Assembly (NCBI RefSeq): GCF_025452235.1
Contig: NZ_CP104965.1
Span: 372,001 to 436,000, forward strand
From: Devosia neptuniae
GTDB taxonomy: Bacteria > Pseudomonadota > Alphaproteobacteria > Rhizobiales > Devosiaceae
Length of the DNA stretch: 64,000 nucleotides
Reading direction: 5' to 3'
Part shown: piece after piece, positions 55,109 through 64,000 of the stretch
Layout of the letters: each line of letters opens with the position of its first letter
Position numbering within the stretch: the stretch's first letter is position 1
Position numbers and translations under genes: made by a program
The notes under the pieces: generated by a model
The model's database searches: none
Seen by the model: the letters and a program-made list of their open reading frames with translations, nothing else
Told to the model about the DNA's origin: nothing

Positions 55109-56479
55109 ATGGCCGGCGCCGACACATATTCGCCCCTGATTGAATCGCGGGCCGACCTCATCGACGGCATGGCGCGGGGCAATAAGCCTGCCGAGCAATG
55201 GCGCATCGGCACCGAGCACGAAAAGCACGTGTTCCACACCAATCCGCTCCGCCCAGTTGCTTACGAGGGTCCAAACGGCGTTCGCGCCCTGCTCGACGGC
55301 GTTGCCGAACGCACCGGCTGGGAGCCCTTTTTCGACGAGGGCAATCCCATCGGCCTGTGGGACAAGGACGCGCATGGCGGCATTTCGCTCGAGCCGGGCG
55401 GGCAGTTCGAGCTCTCCGGCGCGCCGCAGCCGGACCTGCATGCCACCGCCGCGGAGACCGCCGAGCATATGCGCGTGGTCAAGGAGGTCGGCGCCCCGCT
55501 CGACATTCATTTCCTGGGCCTGGGTGTCACCCCGCTCTGGAGCGTGCCCGAAATCGAGGTCATGCCCAAATCGCGCTATGGCATCATGGCGCCCTATATG
55601 GACAAGGTCGGCACGCTGGGCACCTCAATGATGTTCCGCTCCGCCACGGTACAGACCAATCTCGATTTTTCGAGCGAAGCCGACATGGTCAAGAAGTTCC
55701 GTGTCTCGCTAGCCCTGCAGCCAGTGGCCACCGCGCTGTTTGCCAATTCGCCCTTCGTCGATGGCAAGGATAGCGGCTATCTCAGCTTCCGCAGCCATAT
55801 CTGGCTCAATACCGACAATGCCCGCACCGGCATGCTGCCCTTCGTGTTCGAAGAAGGCTTCGGCTTCGAGCAATATGCCGATTATGCGCTGGATGTGCCG
55901 ATGTATTTCGTCCTTCGGGATGGCCATTACATCAACGTCGCCGGCGAGAGTTTCCGCGCCTTCCTCGAAGGCAAGCTGCCGCAACTGCCCGGCGAAAAGC
56001 CGACACGACGCGACTGGAACTACCATCTGGGCACCATTTTCCCTGAAGTGCGCCTCAAGCAATTCCTCGAAATGCGTGGCGCCGATATGGGCGACGAGAA
56101 ATCCGTCACCGCGCTTTCGGCCTTCTGGGTCGGGCTGCTCTATGACGATGTCTCCCTCGAAGCCGCCTATGAGTTGATCCAGCCCTGGACCGACGAAGAA
56201 CGCGAGCACATGCGCCGCGAAGTCCCCCGCCTGGGCCTCAATACCCCGCATGACCGCTCCAATCTCTACGACATCGCCGCCCAGGCCGTCGGCATTGCCG
56301 AAGCGGGCCTCGTCCGCCGCAACCGCCGCAACGCCAAGGGCCAGGACGAGACCATCCACCTCGCCCCCCTCGAAGAAACCATCCGCCTCGCCAAATCCCC
56401 GGCCGAACGCTGGCTCGAGAAATTCCACGGCGAATGGAATGGCGATCTGACCCGGATTTTCAAAGAAGCCGAGATGTAA
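55109..56479 (+). CDS. gshA: Glutamate--cysteine ligase, class II
   Basis: The 456-residue ATP-dependent enzyme makes gamma-glutamylcysteine, the first step of glutathione synthesis. WRIGTEHEKHVF near the N-terminus, GGQFELSGAP, and GRYGIMAPYM-like SRYGIMAPYM belong to the plant-type GshA found in alphaproteobacteria. GAGGAC lies before the ATG. It follows rsmE by 74 bp on the same strand. The 56480-56846 gap downstream is filled with repeats. Confidence 0.93.
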   Translation: MAGADTYSPLIESRADLIDGMARGNKPAEQWRIGTEHEKHVFHTNPLRPVAYEGPNGVRALLDGVAERTGWEPFFDEGNPIGLWDKDAHGGISLEPGGQFELSGAPQPDLHATAAETAEHMRVVKEVGAPLDIHFLGLGVTPLWSVPEIEVMPKSRYGIMAPYMDKVGTLGTSMMFRSATVQTNLDFSSEADMVKKFRVSLALQPVATALFANSPFVDGKDSGYLSFRSHIWLNTDNARTGMLPFVFEEGFGFEQYADYALDVPMYFVLRDGHYINVAGESFRAFLEGKLPQLPGEKPTRRDWNYHLGTIFPEVRLKQFLEMRGADMGDEKSVTALSAFWVGLLYDDVSLEAAYELIQPWTDEEREHMRREVPRLGLNTPHDRSNLYDIAAQAVGIAEAGLVRRNRRNAKGQDETIHLAPLEETIRLAKSPAERWLEKFHGEWNGDLTRIFKEAEM

Positions 56480-56538
56480 TTTTTGCCTATTTGCCGCTGA
56501 GGCAAGGCAAGGGCACCCAGCCCCATCTCCACCACGGT

Positions 56539-56638
56539 GTCATTCCGGCGAAGGCCGGAATCCATGCTGAAGACCATCCCCAAGCTGGATGTATGCGGCG
56601 CACCACGGACCTGGATCCCGGCCTCCGCCGGGATGACA
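56539..56638. repeat. Inverted repeat (family R2)
   Basis: GTCATTCCGGCGAAGGCCGG (from 56539) and GGCCTCCGCCGGGATGAC (to 56638) form near-complementary arms. This type of palindromic element is common between genes in alphaproteobacteria. Confidence 0.6.
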
Positions 56639-56675
56639 TCGGGGGTGGGATATATTTTGCACAAACCATCCCCAC

Positions 56676-56769
56676 CCACCGTTCTCCCTCGGGCCCGACC
56701 CGAGGGCCATTCCCCACCCGGCACAAGCGGCGAGCGGCCCTCGGATCAAGTCCGAGGGTGACCCGGTGG
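56676..56769. repeat. Inverted repeat (family R1), copy 2
   Basis: CCCACCGTTCTCCCTCGGGC and GACCCGAGGGCC on the left mirror GGCCCTCGGATCAAGTCCGA and GGGTGACCCGGTGG on the right. The spacer is GGCACAAGCGGCGAGC, as in copy 1. Confidence 0.65.
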
Positions 56770-56846
56770 TTGGAATGGGATTGAGAACCCCTTGCCTCCC
56801 CGCTCTATCTCGTGCATCACCCCGCCCATAGCGGCGGAGGGCAAGC

Positions 56847-58130
56847 ATGCGGGTTCTGGTCATTGGTAGCGGTGGGCGCGAACATGCCCTGGCGTGGAAA
56901 ATCGCGCAGTCCCCCAAGCTCACCAAACTCTTCATCGCGCCGGGCAATGGCGGCACCGCAGAGGTCGCCAAAAACCTAGCGGTCGATATCACCAACCATG
57001 ACGCGGTGATCGCCCTCTGCCACCAGCACGCAATCGATTTCGTGGTCGTCGGCCCCGATGCCCAGGTCGTGGCCGGCCTCGGCGATGACCTCCGCGCCGC
57101 CGGCTTCGCCTGTTTCTGCCCCTCCAAAGCTGCCGGCCAGCTCGAAGGCTCCAAGGGCTTTACCAAGGCCCTCTGCGACGAGATGGACATCCCCACCGCC
57201 GCCTATGGCCGCTTTGACACTGAAGCCGCCGCGCTGGCCCACATCTACGCAAATGGCGCGCCCATCGTGATCAAGGCCGATGGCCTGGCCGCCGGCAAGG
57301 GCGTCACGGTCGCGATGAGCGTCGAGGAAGCCGAAGAGGCCGTGATCGATTGCTTTGCCGGCGCCTTTGGCGCTTCGGGCGCGGAAGTCGTGATCGAGGA
57401 GTTCATGGAGGGCGAGGAAGTCAGCCTTTTCGTGCTCTGCGATGGCACCAATATTCTCCCCCTGACCACCGCACAGGATCACAAGCGAGCCTTTGATGGC
57501 GATACCGGCCCCAATACCGGCGGCATGGGCGCCTATTCGCCCGCCGATGTGATGACGATCGAGCAATATGACGACGCCATGGCCCGCATCATCGAGCCGA
57601 CCGTGCGGGGCCTTGCCGCGCGCGGCACCCCGTATCAGGGCGTGCTCTATGCCGGGCTGATGCTCACTGCCGACGGGCCCAAGCTCGTCGAATACAATGC
57701 CCGCTTCGGCGACCCCGAAACGCAGGCCATGATGATACGGCTCGAGAGCGACCTACTGGAGTTGCTGTTTGCCACCGCAACCGGCGCGCTGGCGGGCCAG
57801 CATGTGGTCTGGAAAGACCAATATGCCGTTACCGTCATCATGGCGACCAATGGCTATCCCGGCGATTACGGCAAGGGCAGCGAAATCAAAAACGCCGAGG
57901 GCCTGAATACACCGGACCTGCATGTCTTTCATGCGGGAACGCGCCGCGAGGGCCAGCGTTTACTTGCTGCCGGCGGGCGCGTGCTGAATGTCACCGCGCT
58001 GGGCTCGACCGTAAAAGAGGCGCAGCAGCGTGCTTACGCAGGCGTGGATCAGATTATTTGGCCAGAGGGCTTTTGCCGCCGAGATATCGGCTGGCGGCAG
58101 ATTGCCCGCGAATTCACCACATCGGCGTGA
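56847..58130 (+). CDS. purD: Phosphoribosylamine--glycine ligase
   Basis: The 427-residue ATP-grasp enzyme catalyses the second step of purine synthesis. VLVIGSGGREHALAWK is the N-terminal block; VIKADGLAAGKGVTVA, DHKRAFDGDTGPNTGGMGAYSP and YNARFGDPETQAMM are ATP-grasp and substrate motifs. ATG 56847 follows CGGAGGGCAAGC. The last residues run over the beginning of a longer alternative frame for the patatin gene, but the true patatin start lies after purD. Confidence 0.95.
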   Translation: MRVLVIGSGGREHALAWKIAQSPKLTKLFIAPGNGGTAEVAKNLAVDITNHDAVIALCHQHAIDFVVVGPDAQVVAGLGDDLRAAGFACFCPSKAAGQLEGSKGFTKALCDEMDIPTAAYGRFDTEAAALAHIYANGAPIVIKADGLAAGKGVTVAMSVEEAEEAVIDCFAGAFGASGAEVVIEEFMEGEEVSLFVLCDGTNILPLTTAQDHKRAFDGDTGPNTGGMGAYSPADVMTIEQYDDAMARIIEPTVRGLAARGTPYQGVLYAGLMLTADGPKLVEYNARFGDPETQAMMIRLESDLLELLFATATGALAGQHVVWKDQYAVTVIMATNGYPGDYGKGSEIKNAEGLNTPDLHVFHAGTRREGQRLLAAGGRVLNVTALGSTVKEAQQRAYAGVDQIIWPEGFCRRDIGWRQIAREFTTSA

Positions 58131-58263
58131 ACCCTTTCGCAATCCCGGCGACCTACCCTATCTTTCCGAGCAGAAGCCGCCGACGCGCCCGCTAGTCCCC
58201 ATCCAGCTCCGGGGTCAGGCACTGGCGGATCGGCTTCGCCCGGATGGCAAGGAGCGGGCCAGA

Positions 58264-59136
58264 GTGAGCACCACAGCCGGACCACGCATCGGAGTAGCCC
58301 TGGGCGGCGGGTCGGCACGCGGGCTGACCCATATTCCCTATATCGAGGCGATGGACGAGCTGGGGATCAAACCTGCCGTGATCGCCGGCACCTCGATCGG
58401 CGCGCTGATCGGGGCGGGCTGGGCCGCCGGCATGACCGGGGCGGAATTGCGCGAGCATTCCTTCAAGGTGCTGGGCACCATGAAAATCATCGCCACCAAG
58501 CTCTGGGCCACCCAGATCCGCGGCATTAGCGGCATTCTCAAGAACGGCATTTCGATGCAGCTGGACGCCACCAATGTGGTCGATGCCTTCACCCCGCCCA
58601 ACTTCCCGCGCGAGTTCAAAGACCTCAAGATCCCGCTTTATGTGGTGGCGACCGATTTCCAGTCCTGGCATCAGGTCGTGTTCAATTCGGGCCTATTGCG
58701 CCCCGCCATTGCCGGCTCGATCGCCATTCCGAGCCTGTTCCGGCCCGTGGTGTATGCCAATCACATCCTGGTCGATGGCGGCGTGGTCAATCCGCTGCCG
58801 CTCGACCAGGCCGATATCGACACCGATTTCCTCATCGGCATCGACGTCAATGGCGATCCCTCCGAAGGCATCGCCAAGACCGATCACAAGCCGCTCGACG
58901 TGTGGTTCGGCTCAGCCCAGATCATGATGCATTCGCTGACCGCTCATATGATGGCGGCCTATCCCCCCGACATCTATATCCGCCCCCATGTTACCAATTT
59001 CGGCGCCCTGGAATTCTGGCGGGTCCGCGAAATCGTCGCCAATGCCGAGCCGGAGAAGGAGCGCTTCAAGCGCATGCTGGAGACGAAAATCGAAGCCTAT
59101 ATCCAGGGCAAGGTGCCGGTGATCCCGAGCAATTAG
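58264..59136 (+). CDS. Patatin-like phospholipase family protein
   Basis: The 290-residue protein has the patatin oxyanion hole LGGGSARGLTHI, the nucleophile serine S44 in GTSIGA and the catalytic aspartate D171 in VDGGVVN. It resembles RssA. A phospholipase or lysophospholipase activity is likely but the substrate is unknown. GTG 58264 follows AAGGAG and starts just before the conserved fold; a longer in-frame reading overlaps purD and lacks family-like sequence. Confidence 0.87.
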   Translation: MSTTAGPRIGVALGGGSARGLTHIPYIEAMDELGIKPAVIAGTSIGALIGAGWAAGMTGAELREHSFKVLGTMKIIATKLWATQIRGISGILKNGISMQLDATNVVDAFTPPNFPREFKDLKIPLYVVATDFQSWHQVVFNSGLLRPAIAGSIAIPSLFRPVVYANHILVDGGVVNPLPLDQADIDTDFLIGIDVNGDPSEGIAKTDHKPLDVWFGSAQIMMHSLTAHMMAAYPPDIYIRPHVTNFGALEFWRVREIVANAEPEKERFKRMLETKIEAYIQGKVPVIPSN

Positions 59137-59191
59137 GGCCTAGCCCTCTTTACACTCACCGTTCTCTCCATCCCCGCCTTTCTCTCCCCAC

Positions 59192-59295
59192 CCACCGTTC
59201 TCCCTCGGGCTCGACCCGAGGGCCTCCAAGGTTATGCACAATGCTTGGCACAAGTGGCGAGAGGCCCTCGGGTCAAGCCCGAGGGAGAACCGGTG
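59192..59295. repeat. Inverted repeat (family R1), copy 3
   Basis: The left arm (59192-59224) and right arm (59263-59295) are nearly fully complementary over 33 bases around a 38-base spacer that includes GGCACAAGTGGCGAG. It lies between the convergent patatin and fabV genes. Confidence 0.65.
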
Positions 59296-59316
59296 ATTGG
59301 AATAGAAACGGAACCC

Positions 59317-60480
59317 TTAAACCTCGCGCGGATCAACATCCGCAGAATAATCCACCCCACCAAGCCCAAAGCCGAACAGCTTCAAAAACTCGGCGCGATA
59401 CGTCTTCAAATCCGCCAGTTCCGGCAGTGTCTCGGTCGACAGCAGCGGCCAGCGGCGGACCATTTCGGCCTGCACCGTCGGCGACAGCTCCCAGTCGTCA
59501 ACACGCAGGCGGTGCGCTTCGTCGATCACCGGATCGGCCAGCTTGGTGCGGAACAGGCGGTCGATCTGCTCGATCGTACCCTCGTTCAGGCCCATCTCGG
59601 CCATCACCTTGAGCAGCAGCGTGCCATAAAGCGGCACCACTGGAATAGCCGAGCTGGCCTGGGTCACCACGGCCTTGAGCGCCACGACATAGGCACTCGT
59701 GTCGCCAAAGCGGCTGCGGATTTCCCCGGCAGCACGGTCCAGGTCGGCCTTGGCCACGCCCAGCGTGCCCTTGTGATAGATCGGCCAGGTCAGCTCACTG
59801 CCCAGATAGGTGTAGTTCAGCGTGGTGAAGCCATCGGCCAGCACGCCGGCATCGGCCAGCGCCGAAATCCACAGCTGCCAATCCTCGCCACCCATCACCT
59901 TGACGGTGGCGGCGGCTTCTTCGTCGGTCGCGGGCTCGATCACCACTTCGGAGACTTCACCGGTCGCCGTGTTGAGCGTCTTGGCTGCCACAGCGGCGCC
60001 AAAGGGCTTGATGGCCGAGCGGTAGGTTTCCCCAGTGGCCGGATCGGTGCGCACGGGCGAGGCCAGGCTATAAACGATCAGATCGATCTGACCCAAATTC
60101 TGGCGGATCGCCTCGATGGTCTCGGCCTTGATGGCATCCGAGAAGGCGTCGCCTTCAATGGTCAGCGCCAACCGGCCGGCAGCCTTGGCGCGCTGCTCGA
60201 AAGCGCGGTTATTGTACCAGCCGGCACTGGCCGTCTTGTTTTCAGCCGGCGGCTTTTCGAACGAGACACCGATCGTGTCGGCGCCGCTGCCAAAGGTCGT
60301 GACGATCCGTGACGCCAGCCCATAGCCGGTCGAGCAGCCCAGCACCAGCACCCGGCGACGGGCCGATGGGATCTCGCCCTTGACCACGACATGGTCGATC
60401 TGGCGCTGAACATTGGTGGCGCAGCCAACGGGATGCGCGGTGGTGCAGATGAAGCCGCGGATTTTGGGCTCGATTATCAT
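59317..60480 (-). CDS. fabV: Enoyl-[acyl-carrier-protein] reductase FabV
   Basis: The 387-residue NADH-dependent enzyme reduces trans-2-enoyl-ACP or enoyl-CoA. The cofactor loop is LGCSTGYGLASR and the catalytic pair is Y-X8-K in the segment PIYHKGTLGVAK (about residues 234 and 243). FabV is a triclosan-insensitive type. ATG 60480 (MIIEPKIRGFICTTAHP) matches the family N-terminus. Confidence 0.92.
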   Translation of the reverse strand: MIIEPKIRGFICTTAHPVGCATNVQRQIDHVVVKGEIPSARRRVLVLGCSTGYGLASRIVTTFGSGADTIGVSFEKPPAENKTASAGWYNNRAFEQRAKAAGRLALTIEGDAFSDAIKAETIEAIRQNLGQIDLIVYSLASPVRTDPATGETYRSAIKPFGAAVAAKTLNTATGEVSEVVIEPATDEEAAATVKVMGGEDWQLWISALADAGVLADGFTTLNYTYLGSELTWPIYHKGTLGVAKADLDRAAGEIRSRFGDTSAYVVALKAVVTQASSAIPVVPLYGTLLLKVMAEMGLNEGTIEQIDRLFRTKLADPVIDEAHRLRVDDWELSPTVQAEMVRRWPLLSTETLPELADLKTYRAEFLKLFGFGLGGVDYSADVDPREV

Positions 60481-60552
60481 GGGCGTGGGCTCCGAATGGT
60501 CTTGCCTTGGCAATAGCGCGCCAAACGGCGCAGGGCTAGGGTGATGTCGCTT

Positions 60553-61008
60553 CTAGTCGCTACGCAGTCCCCGGAAAAAGTCGCGCAACAGCGCTTCCGA
60601 CCGGCTGGCGCCGATGCCGCCGATGACTTCGGGATGATGATGACAGGTCGGTTGTTCGAACAGCCGCACGCCGTTTTCCACTGCCCCTGCCTTGATATCC
60701 TCGGCCGCGAAATAGACCCGCCGCAGCCGCACATGAGCAATCGCCCCCGCACACATGGCGCAGGGCTCGAGCGTCACATAGAGATCGCAACCATCGAGCC
60801 GCCCCGTCCCCCGCTTGGCCAAGGCCACCCGGATGGCCAGCATTTCAGCGTGGCTGGTGGGATCATTCAGCGCCTTCATCCGATTGCGCTCGGCGGCGAG
60901 CACGACATCGCCCTCCATCACCACCGCACCCACCGGCGCTTCGCCATGCGCGGCGGCCTCCTCGGCCAGAGCCAGCGCCAGATCCATGGGTGAGCGTGAA
61001 GCGGTCAT
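60553..61008 (-). CDS. tadA: tRNA-specific adenosine deaminase TadA
   Basis: The 151-residue zinc enzyme converts adenosine 34 to inosine in tRNA-Arg. Zinc ligands and the proton shuttle are H53 and E55 in SHAEMLAIR, and C83/C86 in EPCAMC. Length and AGAIAHVRLRRVYF are typical. It starts near the LysR gene stop on the same strand. Confidence 0.93.
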   Translation of the reverse strand: MTASRSPMDLALALAEEAAAHGEAPVGAVVMEGDVVLAAERNRMKALNDPTSHAEMLAIRVALAKRGTGRLDGCDLYVTLEPCAMCAGAIAHVRLRRVYFAAEDIKAGAVENGVRLFEQPTCHHHPEVIGGIGASRSEALLRDFFRGLRSD

Positions 61009-61016
61009 GGCTCTTC

Positions 61017-61910
61017 CTAGCCGTTTGCCCGCGCGCTGCCAACCATGGCCAGAAACGCCTCGGCCGCCTTGGTGCGATAGCGCTCCTTGTGCCGCAGCAG
61101 ATAAAAACTGCGGCGCACAATGGGCAGATCAACCACCGTGAGCAGCCCCGCAACCACCCGCGCCCGCGCCACCGCCCGCGACACCAAAGTCGCCCCCAGC
61201 CCCGCCTCCACCACACCCAGCACCGCCTCATTGCCCGGCAGCACCATGGCAATATCCAGCGCCGCCGCATCAATCCCGGCCCTCGCAATCATGCCATCGA
61301 ACGCCGCCCGCGTGCCGGACCCCGTCTCGCGCAATACCCAGGCCGTGCCGCCATAGCCCGCCGCCTGCGCCACGCCCGGCTCGGTCCAGGCATGCCCGGC
61401 CCCCACCACCACGATCATTTCGTCCTGATCGAGCAGGTCCACGCTCAGCGCCGGCCGGTTCACCTGCCCCTCTACCAGCCCTAGCTCGGCCAGCCCGCTC
61501 TCGACCCCATCGGCCACCTGGCCGGTATTGCCGAATGCCATGTCCAGCTCGATCCGCGGATGCATCTGCCGATAGGCCACCAGCCGGCGCGGCAGCCAGT
61601 AATCAGCCACAGTCTGGCTCGCCATCACCGACAGCCGCCCCCGCAACAGCCGCGACAGATCATCCAGCGCCCCTTGCGCCGCCTTGGCCCGGTCCAACAC
61701 CGCCTGCGCCTCAGGCAAAAACGTCCGCCCCGCCTCATTGAGCACAATGGACCGCCCCACCCGGTCGAACAGCGTTACGCCATGCCGATTTTCCAGCGCC
61801 GACACCGCCGCGCTGACCGCCGACTGGGTCATATGCAGCCCCTCGGCTGCCCGCGTGATGTGCTGGCGCTCCGCGACGGCCAGAAAAATCCGCAATTGTT
61901 CGAGGGTCAT
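61017..61910 (-). CDS. LysR family transcriptional regulator
   Basis: The 297-residue protein has an N-terminal HTH (MTLEQLRIFLAVAERQHITRAAEGLHMTQSAVSAAVSALE) and an effector-binding domain. It is divergent from the TDT/SLAC1 transporter gene 101 bp away and probably controls it. The ligand may be an anion or organic acid, but this is inference. Confidence 0.9.
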   Translation of the reverse strand: MTLEQLRIFLAVAERQHITRAAEGLHMTQSAVSAAVSALENRHGVTLFDRVGRSIVLNEAGRTFLPEAQAVLDRAKAAQGALDDLSRLLRGRLSVMASQTVADYWLPRRLVAYRQMHPRIELDMAFGNTGQVADGVESGLAELGLVEGQVNRPALSVDLLDQDEMIVVVGAGHAWTEPGVAQAAGYGGTAWVLRETGSGTRAAFDGMIARAGIDAAALDIAMVLPGNEAVLGVVEAGLGATLVSRAVARARVVAGLLTVVDLPIVRRSFYLLRHKERYRTKAAEAFLAMVGSARANG

Positions 61911-62011
61911 GGGCGCTCACCAATCAATCGATATTCTCGAATGATCTCACATAAATCATGCGTTGGAAACGAACATCGCTGCGGCGCTATTGCTCGGCGC
62001 AGAGGTTCCCC

Positions 62012-63142
62012 ATGTCTATCGCCGTCGCCAGCATCCGCCCCCTGTCCCGCCTTGCCAGCCCGGCCGATGCGGTGCGCTTTTTCACGCCCAATTGGTTTGC
62101 CGCCACCATGGGCACCGGCATTCTGGCGATCGCGCTAGGCCAATTTCCCGACATGCCGCTGCTGTTCGCCGCCGGCACGGGACTGTGGCTGTTCAACATA
62201 GCGCTCTTCACCCTCTTCACCGCGCTTTATGCCACCCGCTGGATCACCCATTATGCCGGCGCCAAGCGCATCCTGGCGCATTCGAGCATGTCCATGTCGC
62301 TGGGCTGCATTCCCATGGGCCTGGCGACCATCATCAATGGCGCCGTCCTGTTCGGCCTGCCCACCTTCGGCACGGCCATAATCCCGGTCGCCCATGCCCT
62401 GTGGTGGATCGATGGCGCACTGGCGCTGGCCTGCGGCATCGGCGTGCCCTTCATGATGTTCACCCGCCAGAGCCATTCGCCCCAGCAGATGACTGCCATC
62501 TGGCTATTGCCCATCGTCGCCGCCGAGGTCACCGCCGCCAGTGGCGGCCTGCTCCTGCCCCATCTCGGTTCGGCCGACCAATTGACCGTGACCCTGCTCA
62601 GCTATTGCCTCTGGGCCTGTTCGGTGCCGCTGGCGCTGGGCATGCTCGTCGTGTTGGTGGTGCGGATGATCGTGCACAATCTGCCCGACGCCAATATGGC
62701 CAGCTCCTGCTGGCTGGCGCTTGGTCCCATCGCCACCGCCGCGCTGGGCATGCTGCTGCTGGCCGAGCACGCGCCCCAGGTGCTCGAGGCCAATAGCCTT
62801 GGCGCCTATGCAGGTGCGGTGGGTGGCGCCAGCTTTCTCATTGCCGTGCTGCTCTGGGGCTATGGAATATGGTGGCTGGGCATGGCGGGCCTGATCACCC
62901 TGCGCTATTTCCGGGACGCTGTGCCGTTCAACCTGGGCTGGTGGGCCTTCACTTTCCCGCTGGGTGTCTATGCTGTCACCACGCTCAAGCTCGCCCATAT
63001 CGTGCCATTCGCCCCGCTTATGGTGTTTGGCAGCGTGCTGGTTGGCGTGCTGGTGCTGGTCTGGCTCATCGTGGCCTCTCGCACCCTATCCGGCGCCTGG
63101 CGGGGCGAGCTGTTCTCGGCGCCGTGTCTGGTCGATGACTGA
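62012..63142 (+). CDS. TDT/SLAC1 family transporter (TehA-like)
   Basis: The 376-residue membrane protein has about ten hydrophobic segments, beginning FTPNWFAATMGTGILAIAL, which is the TDT/SLAC1 opening block (WF.xxMGTGxL). The family exports or conducts anions, tellurite, sulfite or dicarboxylates. ATG 62012 (MSIAVASIRP) follows GAGGTTCCCC. Controlled probably by the divergent LysR regulator. Confidence 0.86.
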   Translation: MSIAVASIRPLSRLASPADAVRFFTPNWFAATMGTGILAIALGQFPDMPLLFAAGTGLWLFNIALFTLFTALYATRWITHYAGAKRILAHSSMSMSLGCIPMGLATIINGAVLFGLPTFGTAIIPVAHALWWIDGALALACGIGVPFMMFTRQSHSPQQMTAIWLLPIVAAEVTAASGGLLLPHLGSADQLTVTLLSYCLWACSVPLALGMLVVLVVRMIVHNLPDANMASSCWLALGPIATAALGMLLLAEHAPQVLEANSLGAYAGAVGGASFLIAVLLWGYGIWWLGMAGLITLRYFRDAVPFNLGWWAFTFPLGVYAVTTLKLAHIVPFAPLMVFGSVLVGVLVLVWLIVASRTLSGAWRGELFSAPCLVDD

Positions 63143-63217
63143 GCCGGTGAAAACGGGGAAACCGGGTCGGAAACTCCCCCGCCATCGCCTATATTCTCCG
63201 CTCAGGAGAATCGATCC

Positions 63218-64000
63218 TTGCCCATTCGCCAACTGCCCGAAGATCTGATCAACCGCATCGCCGCCGGCGAGGTGGTGGAGCGGCCTGCCAGCGTGGTCAA
63301 GGAATTGGTCGAAAACGCCATCGATGCCGGCGCCAGCCGCATCGTGGTCACCACCTCGGGCGGCGGCAAACTGCTGATGCGCATCGAGGATGACGGCCAT
63401 GGCATGGACCAGGCCGATCTGTTGCTCTCGGTCGAGCGCCACGCCACCTCCAAGCTCAGTGTCGATGATCTCGACGATATCCGCACGCTGGGCTTTCGCG
63501 GCGAAGCGCTGGCCTCGATCGGCTCGGTTGCCGAGCTGACCGTCTCCTCCCGCCCCGCCCATGCCGAAAGCGGGTTGCGCATCGAGGTGCGCAGTGGCGT
63601 GCGCACCGGCCCCGTGCCGCAGGCCATGAACCGGGGTACCCTCGTCGAGGTCAAGAACCTCTTCGGCAATGTCCCCGCGCGGCTGAAATTTTTAAAAACC
63701 GACCGGGCCGAGGCCGGGGCCATCACCGACGTGATGAAACGCCTCGCCATGGCCAATCCGGGCGTGCATTTCGTGCTCAACGGCACCGACCGCTCCCCCG
63801 TCAACTGGCCCGCCGTCAGCGGCAGCGGCGCGCTGGAAGCACGGCTGGCCCAGGTTATTGGCGATGATTTCGCGCAAAACGCCGTGCGGCTAGCCACTTC
63901 GCGCCATGGCGTAGTCGTGGCGGGACTGGCGGGTCTGCCCACCTATACCCGCGCCAATTCGCTGTCGCAGTTCTACTTCGTCAATGGCCGCTCGGTGCGC
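63218..64000 (+). CDS. mutL: DNA mismatch repair protein MutL, 3' truncated
   Basis: The frame runs off the end of the window; 261 residues are visible. The GHKL ATPase motifs are all present: ENAIDAGAS, EDDGHGMD, RHATSKL and GFRGEALASI. The start is a TTG (63218) after AGGAGAATCGATCC. It lies 75 bp after the TDT gene. MutL couples MutS recognition to downstream repair; no MutS is in the window. Confidence 0.93.
   Translation, partial: MPIRQLPEDLINRIAAGEVVERPASVVKELVENAIDAGASRIVVTTSGGGKLLMRIEDDGHGMDQADLLLSVERHATSKLSVDDLDDIRTLGFRGEALASIGSVAELTVSSRPAHAESGLRIEVRSGVRTGPVPQAMNRGTLVEVKNLFGNVPARLKFLKTDRAEAGAITDVMKRLAMANPGVHFVLNGTDRSPVNWPAVSGSGALEARLAQVIGDDFAQNAVRLATSRHGVVVAGLAGLPTYTRANSLSQFYFVNGRSVR

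Noticed and set aside
58030..58263. A longer patatin start overlapping purD
   Set aside because: The added part overlaps the purD coding end, and the GTG at 58264 has AAGGAG directly upstream.
53064..59295. CRISPR array or IS element in the repeat-rich intergenic regions
   Set aside because: The repeats are isolated palindromes, not regular direct repeats with spacers, and there is no transposase gene.

Overview
The window reads as a core chromosomal segment of an alphaproteobacterium of the order Hyphomicrobiales (Rhizobiales), most likely a Devosia-type organism; the order is well supported, the genus is inference. The base composition is evenly GC-rich. Order-level markers include a CcrM-type methyltransferase, an F0 operon (atpI-B-E-F'-F) with no F1 genes beside it, a two-gene glycine decarboxylase (gcvPA/gcvPB) under a tandem glycine riboswitch, BioR boxes at bioY and bioR, an ialB-like gene beside the cytochrome oxidase operon, and many DUF families typical of the order (DUF1127, DUF1284, DUF2093, DUF4170, DUF721, DUF983). 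I see no rRNA, tRNA, CRISPR array, prophage or insertion sequence. Most of the window is ordinary housekeeping DNA.

Layout. 1-8735: the 3' end of moaB, an unrecognised gene, a DHA2-type MFS pump, a PA0069-type radical SAM protein, a HAD phosphatase, an APH-fold kinase, an EamA exporter divergent from an Lrp/AsnC regulator, an exported orphan and a DUF4180 protein. 8732-16812: genome maintenance (rnhB, ccrM, mutY, DUF721/DciA-like, a DsbA-like protein, smc). 17093-19803: ATP synthase F0 operon. 20079-24849: glycine riboswitch and glycine cleavage genes gcvT-H-PA-PB. 24915-28655: a methyltransferase, a lipoprotein, a peroxiredoxin, a DsbD-alpha-like protein and YqgE. 28684-33025: a membrane GGDEF/EAL gene whose 3' end is scrambled. 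33198-34978: the biotin module bioR, bioY and DUF1284. 35007-44834: one long minus-strand array ctaC-ctaD-ctaB-coxF-ctaG-ctaE-DUF983-surf1-thrC-M16 peptidase-GNAT. 45163-47511: IalB-like, PilZ, DUF1127 and LysR genes. 47823-50859: xseA, DUF2093 and an LpxB-related protein. 51052-56479: DUF4170, cysQ, DUF6101-like, ubiA, rsmE, gshA. 56847-64000: purD, patatin, fabV, tadA, LysR with a TDT/SLAC1 transporter, and the 5' part of mutL.

How the genes work together. The cta array encodes cytochrome c oxidase subunits I-III together with heme O synthesis (ctaB), copper insertion (ctaG) and assembly (surf1). The F0 operon uses the proton gradient that oxidase builds. The gcv genes form one glycine-induced unit. 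BioR appears to control biotin uptake and its own synthesis through two TTATAGATAR boxes. ccrM has CtrA-like boxes in its leader, suggesting cell-cycle timed methylation as in Caulobacter.

The strangest structure is at 28684-30747. The 3' end of the EAL gene is followed by alternating forward and reversed, error-rich copies of the same roughly 500 bp, bracketed by two copies identical over 483 bp by eye. Removing the intervening 1462 bp restores a single 959-residue reading frame. I judge this more likely an assembly or read artefact (unsplit fold-back passes) than a biological system, but a real rearrangement cannot be excluded from sequence alone. The intergenic DNA also carries several families of inverted repeats. 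One family shows compensated base changes in its hairpin between two copies.
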